45,032 bases of DNA, from positions 1-45,032 of the forward strand of contig CALFWB010000015.1 of assembly GCA_937928795.1 (NCBI GenBank). Direction: 5' to 3'. Made by a program: the position numbers and the translations under genes. The notes beneath the pieces were generated by a model. That model ran no database searches, had not been told where the DNA came from, and saw only the letters and a list, made by a program, of their open reading frames with translations. Source of the DNA: an uncultured Anaerolineales bacterium (GTDB lineage Bacteria > Chloroflexota > Anaerolineae > Anaerolineales > UBA4823). Position 1 is the first letter of the stretch. Every line of letters starts with the position of its first letter. Positions 7,695 through 15,458 of this stretch are shown piece by piece.

Positions 7695-9189
7695 CGACCG
7701 GCATACCCGGTTTAAGTTTCCCTTGGGGGTTACTCAGGCGCAGTTGGATGGCAAAGACGGTTGTGCGGCGGCCTTCTTCGGTTTGAACGTTGCGCGGGGT
7801 AAATTCGGCTTGATCGCGAATTCTTTGCACTGCAGCCTCGAAGCGTTCGCCGGGGAAGGAATCGGCCGTAACTACAGCCGACATCCCCAGTTGAATGCGC
7901 CCGTATTGGTCTTCGGGGATATAAACCGTGACGGTTAGGGCGTCCAAATTGCCCAGCACGAGAGCAGTGGCGCCAGCCTGCAGCACTTCTCCAACTTCAA
8001 CGGCACGGCTGAGGACAACTCCATCCAGCGGTGCGTAAACAGTGAGTTTGGCAATTTGGGCTTCCAAGAGTTCAACTTCGGCTTGAGCTTGGGCAACGGC
8101 AGCCCGCGCTTGTTCCAATTTGGCTTCGGCTTGGGATAGGCCAATTTGGGCTTGTTGCAGAGCCGCTTCGGCTTGTTTGACGGTGCCCTGCGCTGCCAGA
8201 ATTTGGAGCGAATCGCCCCCGCGGTATTGGGCAACCAGTCGGTCTTGGGCGAGTTCATAAAGCTCAATAGCAACCATCCAACGGGCGCGCGCTTGGATGA
8301 TTTCGTTGGATAGCTTTACCTCTTTGAGCAGATTGAGATAATCCTTTTGGGCCGCCTCCAATTCGGCTTTGGCTTGATGGTAAACTTCTCGGGCAGCATC
8401 TTCTAGAGCTTGCTCAGCTTTTTCAAAGGTTGTTTGATCGGCGTGCTTGTCATTTTTGTTCTGGTTTTTTGTTTGGTCTTCTTCATCTTGCTCATCATCG
8501 TTTGCCGCTTCTGCCCGGTCGAGCGTCTCATCGGCAATCTCAAAAGCAGCTCTAGCCAAAGCGAGTCGCTCTTCTGCCTGTAGGAGTTGGGTGTATCCTC
8601 CTTGCTCCAACAGGGCGCGATAGGCAGCCCGCGCCTCTTCCATAGTTTTTTGAGCAACCTCAACCTCCTTTTCAAGGGCAGCAATTTGCTCGCTTTTCTC
8701 GAAATACCAAACAGGCAAGTTGAATTGGTAGGGGGCGCTTTCCCGCCAGGCTCTCTCTCGGGCGCGTTCATCGCTCTTACGAGCGGCTTCCACTGCAATG
8801 CGAACTTGGGTTTGAGTGAATTCGAGATTGGCTTGGGCTAAGGCTAGACTAGCTTGAGCAGCCTGCATACCGCTCTCTGCCACCTTCAAGCCGGCTCGGG
8901 CGGCATCTAAGGCAGCCATAGCTCGCTTGTGTTGGGAGGTCAGGAAAGTGTCATCCAACCGAAAAAGGGGCTCGCCCGTTCTGACGGTTTGTCCTTCTTC
9001 TACCAGAATCTCGGCGATCTTGCCGCTAATTTCCGCCGCGATGTCGACTTCAACCGTCTCTACCGTTCCAGAGGCTTTCAAGGTACCGTTCACACCGAGA
9101 GATCGCTGGCGAAACCAAGAATAGATGCCATAGCTACTGAGAAGTAAAACAAGAATGAGAGGAATGATCCAACGTTTTTGATCGGACAT
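7675..9189 (-). CDS. HlyD/YbhG-type membrane-fusion (adaptor) protein
   Basis: Periplasmic or extracytoplasmic adaptor of the ABC exporter, 504 residues. A single N-terminal membrane anchor (~9-25) is followed by the first lipoyl half (~40-80, SGTVETVEVDIAAEISGK), a very long Ala/Glu/Gln-rich coiled coil (~90-380), the second lipoyl half (~382-412, YAPLDGVVLSRAVEVGE) and a beta-barrel region. An unusual Asp/Glu/Asn/Lys/Gln-rich insert at ~229-255 interrupts the hairpin. YbhG-like proteins are usually ~330 residues, so the hairpin is greatly extended. The start at 9189 is chosen for its ribosome site (AAGGAG 8 bases upstream) and because the anchor follows immediately; the longer open frame upstream overlaps the permease gene. 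Confidence 0.88.
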   Translation of the reverse strand: MSDQKRWIIPLILVLLLSSYGIYSWFRQRSLGVNGTLKASGTVETVEVDIAAEISGKIAEILVEEGQTVRTGEPLFRLDDTFLTSQHKRAMAALDAARAGLKVAESGMQAAQASLALAQANLEFTQTQVRIAVEAARKSDERARERAWRESAPYQFNLPVWYFEKSEQIAALEKEVEVAQKTMEEARAAYRALLEQGGYTQLLQAEERLALARAAFEIADETLDRAEAANDDEQDEEDQTKNQNKNDKHADQTTFEKAEQALEDAAREVYHQAKAELEAAQKDYLNLLKEVKLSNEIIQARARWMVAIELYELAQDRLVAQYRGGDSLQILAAQGTVKQAEAALQQAQIGLSQAEAKLEQARAAVAQAQAEVELLEAQIAKLTVYAPLDGVVLSRAVEVGEVLQAGATALVLGNLDALTVTVYIPEDQYGRIQLGMSAVVTADSFPGERFEAAVQRIRDQAEFTPRNVQTEEGRRTTVFAIQLRLSNPQGKLKPGMPVDVHFGK

Positions 9190-9209
9190 CGTGATTCTCC
9201 TTAGGGGGA

Positions 9210-10343
9210 TTAATCCAGTCGTTTTCGGAAGCGCCGCGCTGCAGCACCCATAATCACCACTCCAAATAGAGTCAGCGCCAGAATTTGTTCCCACAATGCA
9301 CTCACCCCACCACCCTTTAACAGCAAAGTGCGAATAATGACCAGATAATAGCGCAAAGGGAAAATATAGGAGATCCATTGTAAGACTTTAGGCATCGCTT
9401 CGAGAGGGAAGAAAAAGCCGGAAAGGAAGATGCTGGGCAGTAAAGTCATCCAAACCGTCAGCATCGCTTCTTGTTGAGTGTTGGCAATGGTCGAACCAAA
9501 CAGTCCAATGCCGAGGCTGGAAAGCAGGAAGAGACCGGAAAGCGCCAGAATTAAGCCCAGGTTGCCACGCACCGGCACATCAAACCACCAAGCTCCTAAG
9601 ACCAAGACCTCAATGGCATTGATAATGGCAAGCACAACATAGGGGAAGAGTTTCCCAACCACCAACTCGATTGGGCGAATGGGGGTGACGATCAGTTGTT
9701 CGATGGTGCCGCGCTCGCGTTCGCGCACAATGGCTGTAGCAGTCAGAATCGAGGTCAGGGCGTATAAAATCATCCCGATCACGCCGGGAATCATAAAGTA
9801 TGCGCTGATCAAATCGGGGTTGTACCAAACTTGCGTGCGTACTTCTAAAGCCGAATCCAGATTGCTGCCAAATCCTTGCCGCTGGGCGCGTTCCGCTAAA
9901 ATTGCTGTGGCATGGGCTTGTCCGATCAATTGAGCAGCCGAGAGAGCCGTTGAAGCTACAGTTGGATCACTGCCATCCAAAACGAACGCCACACTTGCCG
10001 GCTTGCCGCTGTGTACTTTCTCGCCGTAATTCGGTGGGATGATCAAGCCAGCCCGCACAACGCCACGGTCGATTAAGTCCCGCAGTTGTCGCTCGGAACT
10101 CACGGCATGGGTAATGCGGAAATAATCGGCGGCACGATAGGCATCCAACAAGCGACGGGCAGCCGAACTGCGATCTTGATCAAGCACCGCCAGCGGCACA
10201 TTACGCACATCATTGGTAGCGGCGTATCCAAGCAAGAAAAGTTGCATGATGGGGATGACGATGATCAAAGCCAAGGTGCGTGGATCGCGACGGATCTGGA
10301 TAAATTCTTTGCGGATTAGGGCAATCAAGCGGGAGTTGACCAT
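9210..10343 (-). CDS. ABC-2 type transporter permease
   Basis: Membrane component of the exporter, ~377 residues, in the layout of YbhS/YbhR permeases. One N-terminal helix (TLALIIVIPIMQLFLLGYAA) is followed by a large extracytoplasmic domain (~45-170) and then five hydrophobic helices (from ~180, MIPGVIGMILYALTSIL). The motif RERERGTIEQLIVTPIRP is characteristic of the family. The ATG at 10343 has GGAGGAG 7-8 bases upstream; a TTG eight codons earlier lacks one. Only one permease gene is present, although relatives usually pair two different permeases, so it may act as a homodimer. Confidence 0.92.
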   Translation of the reverse strand: MVNSRLIALIRKEFIQIRRDPRTLALIIVIPIMQLFLLGYAATNDVRNVPLAVLDQDRSSAARRLLDAYRAADYFRITHAVSSERQLRDLIDRGVVRAGLIIPPNYGEKVHSGKPASVAFVLDGSDPTVASTALSAAQLIGQAHATAILAERAQRQGFGSNLDSALEVRTQVWYNPDLISAYFMIPGVIGMILYALTSILTATAIVRERERGTIEQLIVTPIRPIELVVGKLFPYVVLAIINAIEVLVLGAWWFDVPVRGNLGLILALSGLFLLSSLGIGLFGSTIANTQQEAMLTVWMTLLPSIFLSGFFFPLEAMPKVLQWISYIFPLRYYLVIIRTLLLKGGGVSALWEQILALTLFGVVIMGAAARRFRKRLD

Positions 10344-10370
10344 GCCAAGTTCTCCTCCAAAGGGCAAGAT

Positions 10371-10988
10371 CTATCTTGCCGATTCCGACTGAACCAAAAT
10401 GCCGTTCAAGAAAATATCGATAAAGTCATCCAAGATATGAGTATCGCCACCGAGGGTTGGGTTATTGCCGGCAATAAAACGAGTAACATAATAGGCAAAG
10501 AAAATGCCTAAGAAAGCCCGCGCTAAGACAAAGGGCGGGAAAGGGCGCAAGTTGCTCTTTTTGGCAACAAAGTTTTGAATAAACGAGGTCAACAGCGGTG
10601 TGTTCTTTTCCAACAGTTGGGGGATATGAGCGGCGCGAAATTCAACCAGTTCGATAAAAAACAAATTTAAGAAGTCTTGACGTTGATCCAAGTGGGCAGC
10701 GATGAACTGGGCGGCGCGACGGACAAATTCAGGGACATCAGGAGCATCCATCTGCGCTAGCTTGGGCAAGATTTCAAAAATAGGGTGATACCGCTCTAAG
10801 ACGGCGAGGAAGATTTGCTCTTTGCTTTGAAAGTGATTATATATGCTGGCGACGGCAAGGTTGGTTTCTTGGGCTATCTGGCGCATGGATGTGCCATGAT
10901 AGCCATTTTGGATAAACAGGCGATAAGCAGCCTGGATGATCTCTTCTTGGGTTTGCTCACCGCGAGGGAGTTTTTCCTCTGCAGACAT
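10371..10988 (-). CDS. TetR/AcrR-family transcriptional regulator
   Basis: 205-residue repressor with an N-terminal helix-turn-helix (TSMRQIAQETNLAVASIYNHF, ~residues 34-54) and an all-helical ligand-binding domain. It is the first gene of the efflux operon and ends 27 bases before the permease start. A palindrome matching a TetR operator lies just upstream of its own start codon. It therefore probably represses itself and the exporter, with release by an exported or related compound. The start at 10988 has GGAG 6-8 bases before the ATG. The ligand is unknown. Confidence 0.92.
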   Translation of the reverse strand: MSAEEKLPRGEQTQEEIIQAAYRLFIQNGYHGTSMRQIAQETNLAVASIYNHFQSKEQIFLAVLERYHPIFEILPKLAQMDAPDVPEFVRRAAQFIAAHLDQRQDFLNLFFIELVEFRAAHIPQLLEKNTPLLTSFIQNFVAKKSNLRPFPPFVLARAFLGIFFAYYVTRFIAGNNPTLGGDTHILDDFIDIFLNGILVQSESAR

Positions 10989-11003
10989 TCAGTCTCCATT
11001 CCT

Positions 11004-11027
11004 TTACAAACGAACGTTCGTTCGTAA
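11004..11027. promoter_or_regulatory. TetR-type operator palindrome
   Basis: A 24-bp palindrome with a perfect 14-bp core (containing ACGAACGTTCGT at 11010-11021) and only one mismatched pair. It ends 15 bases before the tetR start codon. Position and symmetry fit binding of the adjacent TetR protein, with autoregulation of the efflux operon. Confidence 0.8.
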
Positions 11028-11191
11028 TTCTCGCGCAAAAATAAGCCTTTGTCAAGAGCGGAAACCCGGCCGGGGCACACAAGGTGTAGGATGGCTTCAG
11101 CGCCCTAAATTCCACTCATAGAGAAGCGAGAACCTTTGCAGCCAATCTGTCCAAAAAGCAACCTACACTCAGAATTGCCCTATCGCCGTCA

Positions 11192-11200
11192 TGATATAAT
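11192..11200 (+). promoter_or_regulatory. Extended -10 promoter of the phosphorylase gene
   Basis: TGATATAAT (TG-N-TATAAT) is a full extended -10 box. TTGCCC (11175-11180) is too close for a normal -35 (14-base spacer). Transcription would begin near 11207, giving a ~100-base untranslated leader. Confidence 0.6.
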
Positions 11201-11210
11201 GATCGTGTTG

Positions 11211-11275
11211 GGGTGGGGTAAAAGCCAAAGCCTAGAGAAAGGTGTGCTTTCCTTTGAGAGGTAACGCATCCACCC
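11211..11275 (+). promoter_or_regulatory. Candidate structured mRNA leader before the phosphorylase gene
   Basis: GGGTGG (11211-11216) pairs with CCACCC (11270-11275). Inside, CCT (11231-11233) can pair with AGG (11259-11261) and AAAGG (11238-11242) with CCTTT (11251-11255), leaving an AGAG/GAG purine-rich internal loop. The nested fold could be regulatory, but I do not recognise a known riboswitch class. Confidence 0.35.
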
Positions 11276-11305
11276 AGAAAATTTCTTGCACGTTAAGGAT
11301 AGAGA

Positions 11306-12148
11306 ATGAGCGAATGGATCAGTTTAGACCAAATCGATGCCGCAGCAGATTTTTTGCGCAGTCGCTTGCCCTTTAATCCTCGAGTCGGGATGATCTTGGG
11401 TTCAGGCTTAGGTGAAATTGCCGAGTTAATCCGCGAGTCGGTTGTGATTCCTTTTAGCGAAATCCCCAATTGGCCGCAATCCACCGTAGAAGGGCACAAG
11501 GGTCGTCTGGTGGTCGGCGAGCTGGAAGGGCAGAAAGTCCTCATTTCGCAAGGGCGCGTGCATTTCTACGAAGGGTATAGCATGGCGCAAGTCGCTTTTC
11601 CCGTGCGGGTGATGCAACGCTTAGGAATTGAAATTCTGATCGTCACCAACGCGGCTGGCGCAGTCAACCCTGATTTTGAGCCCGGCGACTTGATGCTGAT
11701 CACCGATCATCTCAACTTGATCGGCATGGCTGGATTGACTCCCTTACGCGGCGCAAATCTGGACGAACTTGGTCCGCGCTTCCCGGATATGAGCCAAGCC
11801 TACGATCGAACGCTCGGCGAGCTTGCTCGGCAAGCTGCCGCCGAGAAGAACATCCGCTTGCGGGAAGGGATTTATATCTGCCTGGCGGGACCGTCTTTTG
11901 AGACGCCAGCCGATTTGCGCTTTTTGCGCCAAATTGGCGCCGATGCAGTTGGCATGTCAACGGTTCCCGAGGTAACGGTAGCCCGCCACGGCGGAATGCG
12001 CGTTTTGGGCATCTCTGGCATCAGCAACAAAGCTAATTTGGACGGAAACACGGTCACCACCCATGAAGAAGTTCTTCAAGCAGGGCGCATTATTGTTCCA
12101 AAGTTGAGTCAAATTCTGCGTGGAGTTTTGCAGCGGCTTGTTCTCTAG
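11306..12148 (+). CDS. Purine nucleoside phosphorylase (trimeric, family I)
   Basis: Phosphorolysis of purine (2'-deoxy)ribonucleosides to base and (deoxy)ribose-1-phosphate in purine salvage; 280 residues, cytosolic. Family motifs are all present: GSGLG (32-36, phosphate), GHKGRLVVG with H64, QGRVHFYEG (R84, H86), VTNAAGAVNPDFEPGD (113-128), GPSFET with E199 (base recognition), VGMSTVPE with M217 (sugar), SNKA with N241 (base) and H253. This matches the human/PunA-like trimeric enzyme, not hexameric DeoD. An AAGGAT ribosome site precedes the ATG. No other salvage gene is adjacent. Confidence 0.95.
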   Translation: MSEWISLDQIDAAADFLRSRLPFNPRVGMILGSGLGEIAELIRESVVIPFSEIPNWPQSTVEGHKGRLVVGELEGQKVLISQGRVHFYEGYSMAQVAFPVRVMQRLGIEILIVTNAAGAVNPDFEPGDLMLITDHLNLIGMAGLTPLRGANLDELGPRFPDMSQAYDRTLGELARQAAAEKNIRLREGIYICLAGPSFETPADLRFLRQIGADAVGMSTVPEVTVARHGGMRVLGISGISNKANLDGNTVTTHEEVLQAGRIIVPKLSQILRGVLQRLVL

Positions 12149-12215
12149 GAGCCCATTCTTCTGGCTTGTCCCACAAAAGCTGTAGGGCTGTGCTCCTGAT
12201 CAATCTCTAATTACC

Positions 12216-12938
12216 ATGCAAGAGGCGCTCCGTTTTTTTCAGGCTTATGAAATTTGGATCTATATCTTACTTGGTTCAGTGGGAATTTTATACCTGCGAA
12301 AATTTTTTGCAGCCTGGCAAGAATTGCAAGGAGCTGTCTTCGGCCTGGAACGGGAAAACGCGCAAGGACGTCTCAACCAAGCGGCGAGTATATTGATCTT
12401 GGTCTTTTCTCTCATGGCGGCCGAATTTCTGTTAACCTCCTTTATCCTGCCCTCCCTGCCCCAGACGACGCTCCTATTTACCCCCACTGTCAACCTGCTG
12501 ACTACCCCAACCAGTACAATCGAAGCCGCAGAGATGGGGCAAGCTATGATGGGTCTCGCAACACAAGCGACAACAACCAGCGGTGACCTCTTGTCATCCA
12601 CGTCCTCCAGCCAATGCATTGCAGGACAAATTTTCATTTCCTCGCCTCAAAACGGCTCAGAAGTGAGGGGCATTGTCGAAATTAACGGTTCGGCGAACAT
12701 TCCAAACTTTGGTTTTTATAAGATCGAAATGCGCCGCGCTGACGAAGCGGACTGGTTAACAATCTTGGCTGGCAATCAAATTCAACCCGATGGGCTGCTC
12801 GGCACCTGGAACACGGTTTTGCTCTCGCCAGCCGTCTATCAGCTCCGTCTGGTGGTGGTTGACAATCAAGGTGTTGCCTCGCCACCTTGTGAAATTCAAC
12901 TTAGCGTTGCCTCCAACACCGAAACCCCTCAACCTTAG
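12216..12938 (+). CDS. Membrane-anchored protein with extracellular Ig-like domain
   Basis: 240 residues, function unknown. Two hydrophobic segments (~10-28 IWIYILLGSVGILYL, and ~58-80 ILILVFSLMAAEFLLTSFIL) are separated by a short charged loop, then a Thr/Ser-rich linker (~85-130). The C-terminal domain (~140-235) starts IFISSPQNGSEVRGIVEINGSA, a pattern typical of a bacterial Ig-like (Big-type) fold, and ends shortly after a Cys (PPCEIQLSV) that may pair with the Cys near 132. The topology implies an extracytoplasmic C-terminus. It lies in a same-strand run between the phosphorylase and acetyltransferase genes, 8 bases before the latter. Confidence 0.75.
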   Translation: MQEALRFFQAYEIWIYILLGSVGILYLRKFFAAWQELQGAVFGLERENAQGRLNQAASILILVFSLMAAEFLLTSFILPSLPQTTLLFTPTVNLLTTPTSTIEAAEMGQAMMGLATQATTTSGDLLSSTSSSQCIAGQIFISSPQNGSEVRGIVEINGSANIPNFGFYKIEMRRADEADWLTILAGNQIQPDGLLGTWNTVLLSPAVYQLRLVVVDNQGVASPPCEIQLSVASNTETPQP

Positions 12939-12946
12939 GAGATTTC

Positions 12947-13486
12947 ATGCCGCGGATCGAAATTCGTCCTTCCCTCGTCTCTGATTTAGAAGCATTGCTT
13001 ACACTTGAAAGAGATTACGTCACCCAATATGTCCGTCAAATCGAGATTGAGAGTGATGAAAATGAAACCTTAACCGTTAGCCTGCGGCGCGTGCGCCTGC
13101 CGCGTCCGACCCGCGTTGATTATCCACGCAATCGTCAACAACTTTTGGATGAATGGAGCTGCTGCGATGGGCTGTTGGTTGCCGAAATGGAAGAACAACT
13201 CGTTGGCTACATCTCGTTAACTTTGAAACCGCCCAACACCGTCTGGATCAATGACCTAGTTGTCGCTCGTCCCGTACGCCACCAGGGAATTGCCCGCGCC
13301 CTCGTTTTTGCAGCCGAGGAGTGGGCACTGACAAAAGAGCAAAAGAGAATGGTTTTAGAGATGCAATCCCGCAATGATCCAGCCGTCCAAATGGCGCAAA
13401 AAATCGGCTTTGATTTTTGTGGTTTTCAAGAATCTTACTATGCCAATGGAGATGTGGCTTTATTTTTTGCTCGCAATATCCGTTAA
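12947..13486 (+). CDS. GNAT-family N-acetyltransferase
   Basis: 179-residue acetyl-CoA-dependent acyltransferase. The acetyl-CoA-binding motif A is VVARPVRHQGIARALV (Q/RxxGxA/G pattern), after the beta-strand LVGYISLTL and before MVLEMQSRNDPAVQMAQKIGFDFCG, which is the usual C-terminal strand-helix of the fold. An AGGAG site 5-6 bases upstream supports the ATG at 12947. Substrate unknown. It is the middle member of a tight run with the Ig-like protein upstream (8-base gap) and the 7TM-GAF protein downstream (18-base gap). Confidence 0.88.
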   Translation: MPRIEIRPSLVSDLEALLTLERDYVTQYVRQIEIESDENETLTVSLRRVRLPRPTRVDYPRNRQQLLDEWSCCDGLLVAEMEEQLVGYISLTLKPPNTVWINDLVVARPVRHQGIARALVFAAEEWALTKEQKRMVLEMQSRNDPAVQMAQKIGFDFCGFQESYYANGDVALFFARNIR

Positions 13487-13504
13487 TCGCCGAGAGAACA
13501 GAAG

Positions 13505-15442
13505 ATGATGCAATCGCTCATCAGCATCCTTCGTACCTTAAATCAACTCCTGACCGCAGGGATTGCCATTACGGCTTTCTCTTTGTTGATTTACGCCCTC
13601 TCCTTTAACTTGCGCGATCGGGTGACTCGTTCGTTTGCCATGATCCTAGCGTGCGTGGTGATCGTGTCGGTTGGCGATGCCCTGAGCAGTGTGGCCGACA
13701 CTAACGCCATGCGTGAAATGTGGCTACGCTTAGAATGGATTGGCATTGCCCTCTTGCCGGCTGCATATTTACACTTTTCGGACGCTGTCCTAACCACCAC
13801 TGGCCGCCCCTCGCGCGGGCGACGGCGTTTAGCCGTTCGCCTCTCTTATCTACTCTCCTTAGGATTTTTGGCTACCCTGCCCTTCTCGCTCCTAGTCGGG
13901 CCCTTGGTGAGCGGCGGAAAACCCGCGCCACACCTGCAAAGGACTTGGTTAACAGGTGTCTTCAGCTTCTATTACGTATTGCTGAGCGCCATTGCCTGGC
14001 TGAATCTGGTGCGAGCTTACCGACGCACAGTGACCCCAACCAGTCGGCGACGCATGGGATACCTGCTGGTTGGATCTCTCGCTCCCACGCTTGGCTCCTA
14101 TCCTTACTTGCTTTTCGGTTCAGAATTTGCTCACCAACATACGCTGATCTTCTGGCTGACAGCTTTTGCCGGCAATGTGATGGTCTCGTTTCTGCTCATC
14201 CTAATGGCTTATGCGGTTGCCTTCTTTAATGTTCCTTGGCCCGACCGCGTGGTGAAACGTCGCTTGGCAAAGTGGATTTTGCGTGGGCCGGTCACCGCCT
14301 CCACCGTCTTAGCCGTGACGACTATTGCCCGCCGCCTAGGAGAGCGTTACGGTCTGCCCTATAACGCCGCAGTACCTTTCTTGATGGTGGCAACCTTGCT
14401 GCTCTTACAGCACTTTATCACTTTGACCGCGCCTCTTTGGGAACGCATCCTCCTCATCGGGAACGATCGCAAGGACATCGAGCGCTTGCAAACCCTGGAA
14501 GAGCGCCTTTTGACCAGCGGGGATATCCGCCAGTTTTTGGAAGCCATTCTTGCCGCCGTCTGTGACCGCCTTCAAACCAATCAAGCCTTTCTTTTTACCC
14601 TTGCCCCCAGTGGGTTAGAGACCTTGGTCACCATCGGAGAGGTTGACTACCTTGAAAAAGAAGACCTAGCCGATCAATTGCTCACCCAAGTCATACTGAA
14701 CCATGAGGGCTTTTGCTTCGAATGGGGGGAATTCTGGCTCTTCCCACTCTATTCAGAGAGCACAAATGAAGGGAATCTTTTGGGTTTGATCGGAGTAAGG
14801 CGTGTTTCCAACGAGCCGCTGGATGCCGAACAAGCCCAAGCCCTCAATATCCTTTCTAAGCGAGCCGCCTTAATTTTAGAGAATCGCTATCTTCAGAGTC
14901 AAGTTTTCTCTTCCCTTGAAGCATTTTCTCCGCAGATGGAATGGCTGGAGCGTTTGCGAGCTGCAGCGCGCTACAACGCCGGCGCCTCTCTGGCTGCACC
15001 CGAAACGGTTGAAACGCCGTTGCCCCCCGCCGATCGCATGGTGCAATGGGTCAAAGAAGCTTTGACCCACTATTGGGGAGGGCCGCGTCTTTCTCGCAAT
15101 CCGCTCCTGAATCTGCGGGTCGTGCAACAGGCCTTAAGTGAACACGGTGACAATCCGACCAACGCCCTACGGGCAATTTTACGACGCGCCATTGATCAGG
15201 TAAAACCAGAGGGAGAACGACGCTTCACGACGGAATGGATATTGTATAATATATTAGAGATGAAGTTTATGGAAGGCAAGAGCGTGCGAGAAGTCGCCAA
15301 ACGCCTCGCCCTATCCGAAGCGGATCTATACCGCAAGCAACGAGTTGCTATCGAAGAGGTTGCGCGGGCAATTCTAGAAATGGAAAAGCAAGCAACGACT
15401 GAGGAGCAGAACTCATTGGATCAAATTCAGACCCAGTTTTGA
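13505..15442 (+). CDS. Seven-TM sensor with GAF domain and C-terminal helix-turn-helix
   Basis: 645-residue membrane sensor without recognisable kinase parts. The N-terminal ~240 residues contain about seven hydrophobic helices in the style of the histidine-kinase N-terminal 7TM module. Two more hydrophobic stretches follow near 262-275 and 288-308. A GAF-like region spans ~325-465 (LEERLLTSGDIRQFLEAIL…FLFTLAPSG…GLIGVRRVS). The end (~585-630, SVREVAKRLALSEADLYRKQ) looks like a DNA-binding helix-turn-helix. No H-box, ATPase or phosphodiesterase/cyclase motif is seen. It could be a membrane-bound one-component regulator, but this is inference. Two adjacent ATG codons (13505, 13508) are possible starts. 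Confidence 0.75.
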   Translation: MMQSLISILRTLNQLLTAGIAITAFSLLIYALSFNLRDRVTRSFAMILACVVIVSVGDALSSVADTNAMREMWLRLEWIGIALLPAAYLHFSDAVLTTTGRPSRGRRRLAVRLSYLLSLGFLATLPFSLLVGPLVSGGKPAPHLQRTWLTGVFSFYYVLLSAIAWLNLVRAYRRTVTPTSRRRMGYLLVGSLAPTLGSYPYLLFGSEFAHQHTLIFWLTAFAGNVMVSFLLILMAYAVAFFNVPWPDRVVKRRLAKWILRGPVTASTVLAVTTIARRLGERYGLPYNAAVPFLMVATLLLLQHFITLTAPLWERILLIGNDRKDIERLQTLEERLLTSGDIRQFLEAILAAVCDRLQTNQAFLFTLAPSGLETLVTIGEVDYLEKEDLADQLLTQVILNHEGFCFEWGEFWLFPLYSESTNEGNLLGLIGVRRVSNEPLDAEQAQALNILSKRAALILENRYLQSQVFSSLEAFSPQMEWLERLRAAARYNAGASLAAPETVETPLPPADRMVQWVKEALTHYWGGPRLSRNPLLNLRVVQQALSEHGDNPTNALRAILRRAIDQVKPEGERRFTTEWILYNILEMKFMEGKSVREVAKRLALSEADLYRKQRVAIEEVARAILEMEKQATTEEQNSLDQIQTQF

Positions 15443-15458
15443 AAAGTGAGGTGACTTA

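Noticed and set aside
9190-9378. N-terminal extension of the HlyD-like protein in the longer open frame
   Set aside because: It overlaps the permease gene; the ATG at 9189 has a strong ribosome site and begins directly at the membrane anchor.
11207-11280. Known riboswitch class (THF, c-di-GMP or purine) in the phosphorylase leader
   Set aside because: Short motifs resemble parts of these classes (CGCATCC, GCCAAAGCC), but the conserved cores do not line up; reported only as an unclassified structured leader.
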